Source: SZUA-430 sp041477875
GTDB taxonomy: Bacteria; Pseudomonadota; Alphaproteobacteria; Micropepsales; Micropepsaceae
Reading direction: 5' to 3'
NCBI GenBank assembly: GCA_041477875.1
Contig: JBGOVA010000096.1
Location: 1-16,663 of the forward strand
Length of the DNA: 16,663 nt
The first letter of the stretch is position 1. Each line of letters starts with the position of its first letter. The notes under the pieces are model-generated. The model saw only the letters and a list, made by a program, of their open reading frames with translations. It was not told the origin of the DNA and did not search any database. Positions 1 through 6,778 of the stretch are shown here, in pieces. The position numbers and the translations under genes are program-made.

Positions 1-476
1 ACGCCCAGCATGTGGTCGGCGCTGGAGACTTTGAAGGCGCCGGGTTCTTCGACCTCGAGCTTCTTGACCACCATGTCTTCGATCACGGCGGCGTAGCGCT
101 GGCTGCGCACGCCCATGCCGAATTTGGAGGCGTCCATTTCGAGGCCGACCTTCTTCGTGAACTCGCCGTTGCCGTCGGCGACCATCAGCACCTTGCCGGC
201 CGCGTTCTGGTCCTTGCCCCAGGCGTTCATCACGAAGGCGTCGTTGACCGAAAGGCAGACGACGGCGTCGACGCCCTTCTTCGTGAAGTCGCCCGCGTGC
301 TCCACATAGCCCGGCATGTGGCGCGCCGAGCAGGTCGGCGTGAAGGCGCCGGGCAGCGCGAAGAGCACCGTCTTCTTCTTGCCGAACAACTCGTCGGTCG
401 TGATGGGGGCCGGACCCTTTTCGGTCATGTGCATCAGGGTCACGGAGGGAATGCGGTCGCCGACTTTGATCGCCAT
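1..476 (-). CDS. Peroxiredoxin, Prx5-like (3' end cut by window edge)
   Basis: Thiol peroxidase of the Prx5/AhpC-TSA superfamily, which reduces hydrogen peroxide and alkyl hydroperoxides in the cytoplasm using glutathione, glutaredoxin or thioredoxin. The 158 visible residues start MAIKVGDRIPSVTL and carry the peroxidatic motif PGAFTPTCS at residues 42-50, with C49 as peroxidatic cysteine. A second cysteine, C74 (VVCLSVND), sits where Prx5 enzymes have a conserved non-resolving Cys. The family is about 160 residues long, so only the last few residues are missing. The ATG at 474-476 is supported by GAGGC seven bases upstream. No signal peptide is seen. It follows the DsbD-N-like gene on the same strand after an 87-base gap, so the two may be co-transcribed. 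The resolving Cys and any fused glutaredoxin domain would lie outside the window. Confidence 0.93.
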   Translation of the reverse strand, partial: MAIKVGDRIPSVTLMHMTEKGPAPITTDELFGKKKTVLFALPGAFTPTCSARHMPGYVEHAGDFTKKGVDAVVCLSVNDAFVMNAWGKDQNAAGKVLMVADGNGEFTKKVGLEMDASKFGMGVRSQRYAAVIEDMVVKKLEVEEPGAFKVSSADHMLG

Positions 477-563
477 GGGTTTGCCTCAGCCTTTCGCGGT
501 TTCTTCGCGGGAGGATGTAAGCGATCCGGCGGCGAGAAGAAAGGGCGGCGGGTTCGTTACGGC

Positions 564-1514
564 CTATTCCAAGGCCGCCAGGGCGCGGGCCCAGGGTTCC
601 GGCTTGTCGATGGGCCGGCGCGGCACGGGCGTGAGGCCCAGCCCCGTGACGGAGGAGCCTTGCGTGCCCACGACCCAGGTTTGCTCCAGCGCACGCTCGC
701 CGTGGACGACGGTGATGCGGATGCGCTTGCCCTTGAGCGGCTTGAACTGCAGGGTGCTGCCGATCGTGAGCTTGAGCACGGCAACGCCGTTGTCGTCGGC
801 GGCGCTCGGCTCGATCTCGGCCACGCGCACGAAGCCCGGACCCTCGACCAGAAGCAGGGCGCGGCGTTCGCCGCCCACACCCTTGGCACGGATGGTCAGC
901 ACGACCTTGCCGTCGACGACGGCCGCGCGCACCTCGCGGATTTCGATGCCGACGGTCGCCGGATTGGCCGAAGGGCTGCGACCGCTATAGGCCTCGATCA
1001 GCTTGGCGTTCGCCTCGTCGGGCTCGGGCGCGGCCTCGGTCGGCTCGATGGTCAGCTCGTGCTCGGCCGTCGCGGGCACGCACATGTTGCGACAAATGCC
1101 GTAGGCGATCTTGACATGGAGCTTGACGGGCTTCGTCGGATCGGCGGCGCGAAACTCGATCGGGAACACGACCTCGGTTCTATAGACGTTGAGCTTTTCG
1201 CCGTAAGCGACCGCGCGCAGCGGGACGGGCCAGATCGTTTCCGGATCGTCGGCCAAATTCTCGCTCCCCGACCAGTCGAACATCGGGGGTATGCCCGACG
1301 CACCGGGCGCGCGCCAATACGTCCACCAGCCACTGTCAAGCTTGATTTGGACGCCCGCTTTGATGACGCCCGTGCCGGCAAATTGTGCCGACTCCAGGAT
1401 CAAACGACTCTCGGCCGGCGACTTGCCCGACCACGGCGTCGCGACCTCGCCGGCGCGCGCCGCCGCCACGCCGGACAATATGAGTACAACCGCGAGTTTG
1501 AGGGGGGCCTTCAT
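564..1514 (-). CDS. Exported DsbD N-terminal (alpha) domain-like protein
   Basis: A 316-aa protein resembling the periplasmic N-terminal domain of the thiol:disulfide reductase DsbD, which passes reducing power to periplasmic thiol proteins. The ATG at 1512-1514 gives a clean signal peptide (MKAPLKLAVVLILSGVAAAR, cut near ARA-GE). An ATG 33 bases upstream would add an unlikely extension. After export come W63-W64, the motif PPMFDWSGSENL (77-88) and Y139-G-I-C141-R-N-M-C145. This C-x3-C pair aligns with the active-site cysteines of DsbD-alpha, which are spaced C-x5-C in E. coli. The region after about residue 165 looks like a second beta-rich domain of unknown role. There is no multi-helix membrane domain or thioredoxin domain, so this is a stand-alone alpha-like protein whose electron donor must be encoded elsewhere. 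The peroxiredoxin lies downstream and yqgE is divergent. Family assignment is good; its function as a reductase is inferred. Confidence 0.85.
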   Translation of the reverse strand: MKAPLKLAVVLILSGVAAARAGEVATPWSGKSPAESRLILESAQFAGTGVIKAGVQIKLDSGWWTYWRAPGASGIPPMFDWSGSENLADDPETIWPVPLRAVAYGEKLNVYRTEVVFPIEFRAADPTKPVKLHVKIAYGICRNMCVPATAEHELTIEPTEAAPEPDEANAKLIEAYSGRSPSANPATVGIEIREVRAAVVDGKVVLTIRAKGVGGERRALLLVEGPGFVRVAEIEPSAADDNGVAVLKLTIGSTLQFKPLKGKRIRITVVHGERALEQTWVVGTQGSSVTGLGLTPVPRRPIDKPEPWARALAALE

Positions 1515-1646
1515 GCCCGGCACCATAGCGAGACACCTCGCGCCCATGACAGTCCTTCACATCAACACGGGGGTAAACCTTCCGTGAGATTATCCGGGGT
1601 CCGAATAACGATTCCGGCGCTACCATCCCTCGTTACAATGGAACGT

Positions 1647-1675
1647 TTGCCGCGTTAACCGAAACGGTTTAGAAT
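1647..1675 (+). promoter_or_regulatory. Predicted sigma70 promoter of yqgE, leaderless transcript
   Basis: TTGCCG (1647-1652) and TAGAAT (1670-1675) are separated by exactly 17 bases, a good housekeeping-sigma match. Seven bases past the -10 box falls on the A of the yqgE ATG at 1682, and no Shine-Dalgarno sequence lies between -10 and ATG. The spacer contains the inverted repeat AACCG-AAA-CGGTT (1657-1669), which could bind a regulator. The remainder of the 167-bp divergent intergenic region (1515-1681) must also hold the promoter for the DsbD-like gene, but I see no convincing box for it. Confidence 0.5.
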
Positions 1676-1681
1676 CATTAC

Positions 1682-2281
1682 ATGGGCTTGTTTGGAAGAA
1701 CACGACAAAGACCGACGCCCGGCGGGTACCTGGAGGGCCAGGTGCTCATCGCAATGCCCAACATGCCGGATCCGAAATTCGAGCAGGCGGTGTTGTTCCT
1801 GTGCGCGCATTCGGAACGCGGCGCGATGGGACTGGTGCTGAACAAGCTCGTCAGCAACATCACGTTCTACGATCTCTTGCGCCAGTTGCGCATTCGTCCG
1901 CCCGCGCGCCGTCTGCCCGGCATTGCGATCCAGTTCGGCGGGCCTGTCGAAACCGGCCGCGGTTTCGTTTTGCACACGCCGGATTATTCGGCGGGCAATG
2001 CGACGGTGAAAGTCGGACAGAACGTCGGACTGACCGCGACCGTCGACGTGCTCAAGGCGATGGCCGAAGGCGGCGGCCCGCGCGAGAAGATGCTGGCGCT
2101 CGGTTATGCCGGCTGGGGCACGGGGCAGCTCGAAAGCGAAATCCAACGCAACGGTTGGCTGACGTGCGCGGCCGACGACTATCTGCTCTTCGGTCAGCAG
2201 CTGCAGGGCAAGTGGGAATACGCGATCCGCAAACTCGGCTTCAATCCGTCACAGCTGTCGCGGGATTCGGGCCGGGCCTGA
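1682..2281 (+). CDS. yqgE: YqgE/AlgH family protein (UPF0301)
   Basis: A 199-aa cytoplasmic protein of the YqgE/AlgH family (UPF0301). The family is widespread in proteobacteria and lacks a firmly established biochemical role; the AlgH name comes from alginate regulation in Pseudomonas. Family signatures are clear: MPNMPDPKFEQAVLFLCAHS (25-44) leading into GAMGLVLNK (47-55), GGPVETG (86-92), LHTPDY (97-102), and LGYAGWGTGQLESEI (140-154) followed by W159. Length is normal for the family. No signal peptide or membrane segment is present. It is divergent from the DsbD-like gene. Its 3' end overlaps the 3' end of the opposite-strand GGDEF/EAL gene by 33 bp. The start has no ribosome-binding site and sits at the predicted transcription start, so translation is probably leaderless. 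Confidence 0.95.
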   Translation: MGLFGRTRQRPTPGGYLEGQVLIAMPNMPDPKFEQAVLFLCAHSERGAMGLVLNKLVSNITFYDLLRQLRIRPPARRLPGIAIQFGGPVETGRGFVLHTPDYSAGNATVKVGQNVGLTATVDVLKAMAEGGGPREKMLALGYAGWGTGQLESEIQRNGWLTCAADDYLLFGQQLQGKWEYAIRKLGFNPSQLSRDSGRA

Positions 2282-5143
2282 ACCCGGGTGGGGCAGCTGT
2301 TTCTGCGCGCCCGTGCCGCGGCCTTTGAGCGCGATGAAATTATACGCCGCCGTCGCGTCCATCGCCGCTCCGAAAAGAAAGCCTTGCGCGAACTCGCAGC
2401 GCAGGGATTTGAGGCGCGAGGCTTCGGCCTGCGTCTCCACACCTTCGGCCACGACCGACATGTCGAGATCGTGCGCGAGGCGGATGATCGATTTGAGGAT
2501 GACCGGCGTCTCTTCGTTGCGCGCCATGTCGGTGACGAAGCTGCGGTCGATCTTGACCGTATCGAACGGAAAGCGCTGGAGATACGCGAGCGACGAGAAG
2601 CCGGTGCCGAAATCGTCGAGCGCCAAGCCCGCGCCCGCTTCCTTCAAACGGCCGAGCGCGCGCGCCGTCTGGTCCGGGTTCTGCATGATGACGCTTTCGG
2701 TGAGCTCGAGTTTCAGCGTGAGGCGCGCGAGTTTTTCGTTGCGCAGGACCGCGACGACGTCGTCGAAGAACTCCTGGCGGAAGAGCTGGCGCCCCGAAAC
2801 GTTGACGCTGCAAAAGAGAGGTTCGCGCAACGGGAAATAGGACTGCCAGCGCTTGAGTTCGGCCGCCGCCGTTTCGACCGCATAGCGGCCCAGGGGCGTG
2901 ATGAGGCCGGTCTCCTCGGCAAGCGCGATGAACTCGGAGGGACCCAGGAGACCGCGGTGGGGATGGCGCCAGCGCATCAGGGCTTCGAAGCCCGCGATGG
3001 AGCCGTCTTCGAGGCGCACGATGGGCTGATAGTGCATCTCGATCTGGCCGCGCTCGAGGGCGGTGCGCAGATCGGTGTCCATGATCAGACGCTCGGCCGA
3101 ACGCGGCTTCATCTGCGGCTGATAGATCTCGAAGCCGCCGCGCCCTGCCCGCTTGGCGTGGTTCATCGCGATCTCCGCCTCGCGCAAAACGTCGCCGCCG
3201 TAGCGGTGGCCGGGCTCGATGAGGGCGAGGCCGATGGAGGCGGCCGGATAAATTTCGCGGTCGCCGATCGCGACGGGTTGGATGAGGGCGTCGCGAATGC
3301 GGGTAGCGACTTGTGCGCCGTCTTCGTCGCCGCGCGAGCCCAGGGCCAAGACGGCGAACTCGTCGCTGCCGAGCCTGGCGACGGCATCCTCGGGGCCTGC
3401 CGCGTGATCGAGGCGCCGCGCGATCTGCGACAGGAACTGGTCGCCCGCCTGGTGGCCCATGCTGTCGGTCACGACGCGCAAGCGGTCGACGTCTATCGCA
3501 AGCACCGCGCCCTGGCGGTGCACCTGGCCCGTCTGCATCGAGGCGAGGACGCCGTCGAGACGCGTCAGGAAGCCGTTGCGCAGCATTAGGCCGGTGACGC
3601 TGTCGGAAGCTTCGTCGCTTTGGCGCTGGGACTCTTGCGCCTTGCGGCCGGTGATGTCGCTGACGACGCCGATGCAGCGCACAGCCTTGCCGTCGGCACC
3701 GGCGATGCAGCTTGCACGCAACTGGATCCAGCGCGTGCCGCCCTTCGCGTGGCGCATGCGCATCTCGAGCGTGAAGGAGGAATTGCCCTGGCGGCGATGC
3801 GCGTTCATCGAGTCGGCGTAGAGCTGAACGTCTTCGCGCGCGATCAACCCGGCCCATTTGCGTTCGGAGGATGCGAGTGCGCCGGGCTCCAATCCCAGGA
3901 GCGCTTCGACCGACGGGGAGAGGAAGAGCGTGTCGGCCTCGAAGTTCCAATCCCAGAGGCCCTGATGCGCGGCGGCAAGGCCCAGCGAGTAGCGATACTC
4001 GGCCTCCCGCGCTTTGCGCTGATCGTCGGACATTTCCTGGACGGCGGCTTCGTCAAGCTCGGGCGTGCGGGGAACCGCGGTGGCGAAGGCAAGCGCCAAC
4101 GCGCCGGATGCAAACAGCGCGTCGGCGGCCAGCGACAGGTTGGCGATCTGATGCGCGAAATCGGCGGGCAGCAGGCCGGGACCCATGACGGCAACCAGCA
4201 CGACCGCGATGCCGGGGACGAGCGCCCGTGCGCGGGCTTCGGAGCGCAATGCTTCGACGAGGGCCAATACGGCGGCGGCCGCACACCCCAAGATCGCGAG
4301 AACTTGCACGGCGGGCGCGGCGTAGGTCACGCCGAACGCCGCCGCGACGGCGAAACCCACGGTCGCAAAGGCGGCGCCGTCGAAGACCAATGCGAAGCGC
4401 GGGCGGGCGTAGTCCAGCGACAGTTGCGACGTGATGTAGCGCAGCGCCGCCGCGATCATCAGCGCGCCGATGACCAAGAGAACGGGCTTCGGCGCGGGCA
4501 AGATCGCGCCGCCGAGGATCAGCACGATCAGCGCGCCGAGCGAAAGCGCCGCCCAAGCGGGCTCCGCCGATCTGCGAAACACGGCGAGCCCCGCAAGCCA
4601 TGCCGTCATCGCCAACACGGCGCCCGCGAGCAGACCCAGCAGCAGCGTCTCGGTTTGCTTCGAGGCGGCGAGCGCTTCGGGTTTCCACATGCGCCACGTT
4701 GCGGAGGCTGCCGGGCCCTCCGAATACAGAGCGAATGTCGATGTCGCGAAAGGCTCCAGATAGATGTCGGCCGCCATCCCGCCTCCGATGTCGAGCAGGT
4801 CCGCCTTGCCGCCCTCGCCATCGGCGACAACGTCGAACAAGCCCACGACAATCGCGCCGTCGAGGAAGCGAAGAATGCCGCCCGTTCCGGACTCGACAGT
4901 CACGATGCGGTGGAGCTGTTGCTTGGTCGGATTGGCGAGCTCCAATTCGAGCCAGCGCTTTTCGACGCCGCCCGGCGTCGGCGCTTCCGCCTTTGGCGGC
5001 GCGTCGTCGAACGGTTTCAGCCACGGCGTCAGATCGACGACATCGCGGTCGAGCGAAACCGGCGCCACGGCAAACGCCGTCGTCGGCGCGAACGAAAGCG
5101 CCGCAACAAAAGCCAGCATCAACGTGCGCAGAAGCCGACGCAC
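2249..5143 (-). CDS. 7TM receptor-type PAS-GGDEF-EAL c-di-GMP protein, likely phosphodiesterase
   Basis: Membrane receptor that probably hydrolyses the second messenger cyclic di-GMP. I chose the GTG at 5141-5143 (964 aa) because GGGGG lies four bases upstream and it starts a clean signal peptide, MRRLLRTLMLAFVAALSFAP then TTAFA (cut near 25). In-frame ATGs at 5170 and 5269 only add an awkward extension. Layout: periplasmic domain about 26-165 with a DISMED2-like strand pattern (RWLELELANPTKQQ); seven membrane segments about 166-358; PAS about 385-501; GGDEF about 513-676; EAL about 685-943. The GGDEF is degenerate: G592-S-D-E-F596, the usual N of the IND motif is T559, and the RxxD inhibitory site reads GPED. 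The EAL keeps its key residues: HYQPIV, FEALMRW, SVNVSG, LELTES, LDDFGTG, VKIDRSF, VAEGVET and QGFLFG. A catalytically weak GGDEF that binds GTP and tunes an active EAL is the likeliest reading. The ligand is unknown. The 3' end overlaps yqgE. Confidence 0.92.
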   Translation of the reverse strand: MRRLLRTLMLAFVAALSFAPTTAFAVAPVSLDRDVVDLTPWLKPFDDAPPKAEAPTPGGVEKRWLELELANPTKQQLHRIVTVESGTGGILRFLDGAIVVGLFDVVADGEGGKADLLDIGGGMAADIYLEPFATSTFALYSEGPAASATWRMWKPEALAASKQTETLLLGLLAGAVLAMTAWLAGLAVFRRSAEPAWAALSLGALIVLILGGAILPAPKPVLLVIGALMIAAALRYITSQLSLDYARPRFALVFDGAAFATVGFAVAAAFGVTYAAPAVQVLAILGCAAAAVLALVEALRSEARARALVPGIAVVLVAVMGPGLLPADFAHQIANLSLAADALFASGALALAFATAVPRTPELDEAAVQEMSDDQRKAREAEYRYSLGLAAAHQGLWDWNFEADTLFLSPSVEALLGLEPGALASSERKWAGLIAREDVQLYADSMNAHRRQGNSSFTLEMRMRHAKGGTRWIQLRASCIAGADGKAVRCIGVVSDITGRKAQESQRQSDEASDSVTGLMLRNGFLTRLDGVLASMQTGQVHRQGAVLAIDVDRLRVVTDSMGHQAGDQFLSQIARRLDHAAGPEDAVARLGSDEFAVLALGSRGDEDGAQVATRIRDALIQPVAIGDREIYPAASIGLALIEPGHRYGGDVLREAEIAMNHAKRAGRGGFEIYQPQMKPRSAERLIMDTDLRTALERGQIEMHYQPIVRLEDGSIAGFEALMRWRHPHRGLLGPSEFIALAEETGLITPLGRYAVETAAAELKRWQSYFPLREPLFCSVNVSGRQLFRQEFFDDVVAVLRNEKLARLTLKLELTESVIMQNPDQTARALGRLKEAGAGLALDDFGTGFSSLAYLQRFPFDTVKIDRSFVTDMARNEETPVILKSIIRLAHDLDMSVVAEGVETQAEASRLKSLRCEFAQGFLFGAAMDATAAYNFIALKGRGTGAQKQLPHPGSGPARIPRQL

Positions 5144-5455
5144 ATAACCCCCGGTGAGCAGGGCCCCCATCGGCCAATGCCGAGAGGACCGCGAATCTCG
5201 CCCTGACTCTAGGTATCGGCGGGTTGCCGCCTTTGGCAAGCGAACGGGCGAACTGCCAGGTATACGCATGATTCGCGCGACGCATGCGCGAAATGCGGCC
5301 CGACCGCAAGGGGTGAAATGCAGGAACTTGGCGCGGCATCGTTAAGACTTCTCTCGGCGCCGTAAGCTGGGCGAGGCGGGCCCGCAAACAATTGATTCCA
5401 GGCGTTGTCGGCACGCCGGTATGGTTCCTCGACGTTTCGGTCTCCAGGGGGGGCG
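5144..5455. other. Divergent intergenic region between c-di-GMP gene and NTF2-like gene
   Basis: About 312 bp separate two divergent genes, so promoters for both should lie here, but I see no convincing -35/-10 pair for either. It contains one inverted repeat, TTCGCGC (5272-5278) with GCGCGAA (5286-5292) across a 7-base spacer. This could be an operator or a chance GC-rich palindrome. The NTF2-like start is preceded by a run of seven G (5447-5453) that can serve as a ribosome-binding site. If the c-di-GMP protein started at the ATG at 5270 or 5170, the region would shrink accordingly. Confidence 0.5.
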
Positions 5456-6327
5456 ATGCGTGGTTGCAAGGCGGTGTACGCACTTATCGTGGCGAGCGCT
5501 TCTCAACTGAGCATCGCGGGAGCCGCTCCGGCGGTGTCGTCAGCGGAAGTCGTCGCGGCGGAGCGCGCGTTCGCCGCCGACGCGCAAGTCCGGGGTTTCG
5601 TCGCGGCGTTTAAGAAATACGCCACGTCGGACGCTATCGGGTTCCAGCCCGACCGCGTGAACATTCAACAATCCCTGGCCGATCAGCCGGACGAGCCCGC
5701 GAACAAATCGCTCAAATGGTGGCCCGTGTGGGCCGGCATCGCTCAGTCCGGCGACATCGGCTTCACGACCGGTCCTTACACGTTCGGTGAGCAGCGGTTC
5801 GGACACTATTTCACGGTTTGGGCGAAGCAGGCCCATGGCGCGTGGCGCTGGATCTATGACGGCGGCCCGCGCAACGAAGCAAGATCCACACTCGGGTCCG
5901 ATGCTATTCCCACGCACTTGCCGATTGCCACCGCGGCGGCCGGCTCCGCCGACAAAGCCTGGTCGGACGTCGCCAACCTTGAATCGACGCTCGCGGCGGG
6001 GCGAAGCAGAACACGAAAGCGGCTTACCTCACCGCGCTTCCGGAGGACGCACGCATCATGGGCTCTCCGGCGCAGCCCGCGACCGACGGCACCGCGCGCG
6101 CAGCGGAACTCGACCAACGCGCAACGACAACTGAATTCAACCCGCTTGGCGGGCGCGCTTCGCAAGCGGGCGACTTGGTCTTCACCTACGGCGACGCGAA
6201 ATGGGTGCGCGACGGCGAGGCGCGCCGCGGTCACTACGTGCGCATCTGGCAAATGCGAACCGCAGGTTGGAAACTCGTCTTCGATGAAATTCTAAGTGTG
6301 CCGCCGTCACAGAAGCCGATGCCTTAA
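5456..6327 (+). pseudogene. Exported NTF2-like / DUF4440-type protein, frameshifted
   Basis: The intact product would be about 290 aa with two NTF2-like (SnoaL/DUF4440-type) segments. This small cone-shaped fold is used by diverse enzymes and binding proteins, so no specific reaction can be named. The ATG at 5456 follows a G7 run and begins a signal peptide (MRGCKAVYALIVASASQLSI, cut near GAAPA). The first segment holds VVAAERAFAADAQVRGFVAA, then SGDIGFTTGPYTF and GHYFTVWAKQ, typical of DUF4440-like proteins. At the run GGGG (5998-6001) the coding frame changes. The starting frame continues as Arg/Ser/Thr-rich nonsense to a stop at 6293-6295. The next frame from 6001 reads AKQNTKAAYLTALPEDARIM and then a second NTF2-like half (AGDLVFTYGDAKW, RRGHYVRIWQ, GWKLVFDEIL) to TAA at 6325-6327. 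One missing G explains this. A decayed gene, a sequencing or assembly error, or slippage are all possible. Confidence 0.75.
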
Positions 6328-6352
6328 CGCCCCATGCGATCGCTGTTCCGCA

Positions 6353-6426
6353 AACCTGCCATGCCCGGCAGGTTCGCCGTAGAACAGCTGTCGCCAAACC
6401 TGCCTGAAAGAGTTATTCAACTCTTT
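6353..6426. repeat. Cluster of inverted repeats with alternative pairing
   Basis: AACCTGCC (6353-6360) pairs perfectly with GGCAGGTT (6367-6374) over a 6-base loop. The same AACCTGCC recurs at 6397-6404, so GGCAGGTT could instead pair with the second copy around a 22-base loop that itself contains the palindrome ACAGCTGT (6384-6391). Two bases further on, AAAGAGTT (6407-6414) pairs perfectly with AACTCTTT (6419-6426) over the loop ATTC. The first hairpin starts 26 bases past the NTF2-like stop codon. It has no T tract, so an ordinary intrinsic terminator is doubtful. It could be a structured RNA, an attenuator-like switch or a small palindromic repeat element. Confidence 0.6.
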
Positions 6427-6475
6427 GAGTCCAAGTTTCGCGCGGAGCGCTCCAAGCGCCAGCCGCACTCCGATT

Positions 6476-6490
6476 TTGACGCAGCGTCAA
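6476..6490. promoter_or_regulatory. 15-bp perfect palindrome, possible operator
   Basis: TTGACGC-A-GCGTCAA is a perfect 7+1+7 inverted repeat in non-coding DNA about 290 bp upstream of the hybrid kinase. Its size and symmetry fit a binding site for a dimeric regulator. TTGAC also resembles a -35 element, but I see no matching -10 box at 16-18 bases. The regulator is unknown, and a chance occurrence cannot be excluded. Confidence 0.3.
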
Positions 6491-6778
6491 GACGCAGTTC
6501 AACGGTAGGTTCACCAAGTTCGAATTGGCGGTTCGGGTCGCGAATGACGGACGCGCTTTGGATCGGCGGGCTTGATGCCTAGACGCGGCCGGCAAAGGCT
6601 CGTTCTGACACGCTCGGGAGCCCGGTCCCTTGCTTTTCGTTCGGGACGTTGCGCGTTCATCGAGCCGCCACACGGCTGGCGGATCGCTTGTTTTCCGTGG
6701 GGCGCCGACTCAAATCGAATGTCGACCTTGCGCGTTGCGGAACCAATGGCGGCGAAAGAGCCATGAAGGGAGGTCCAA

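Larger units (their letters stand above)
6328..6778. other. 451-bp non-coding region with multiple inverted repeats
   Basis: This stretch separates the broken NTF2-like gene from the hybrid kinase. Short open frames cross it on both strands, but none has a ribosome-binding site, a recognisable domain or coding-like composition. Its left half holds a cluster of perfect inverted repeats, entered separately at 6353-6426 and 6476-6490, plus the 10-base palindrome GGAGCGCTCC (6444-6453). The promoter of the kinase gene should lie in the right half (6500-6765), but no clear -35/-10 pair is visible. Confidence 0.55.

Noticed and set aside
12..1658. Long plus-strand open frame (548 codons) over the peroxiredoxin and DsbD-like genes
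   Set aside because: It is antisense to two well-recognised genes, rich in Arg/His/Gly/Ala, and shows no domain. Long antisense frames are expected in GC-rich DNA.
2288..5206. Two long plus-strand open frames (about 430 and 530 codons) opposite the GGDEF/EAL gene
   Set aside because: They mirror the third-position bias of the real gene, are low-complexity Arg/Asp/Glu/Ala-rich and have no recognisable motif or ribosome-binding site.
6353..6374. Intrinsic terminator for the NTF2-like gene
   Set aside because: The hairpin is perfect and well placed but is not followed by a T tract, and the arm's second partner suggests another purpose. I list it as a structured repeat instead.
6334..6582. Possible 82-aa plus-strand protein between the NTF2-like gene and the kinase
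   Set aside because: No ribosome-binding site, no recognisable domain, and it runs through the inverted-repeat cluster, which fits non-coding DNA better.
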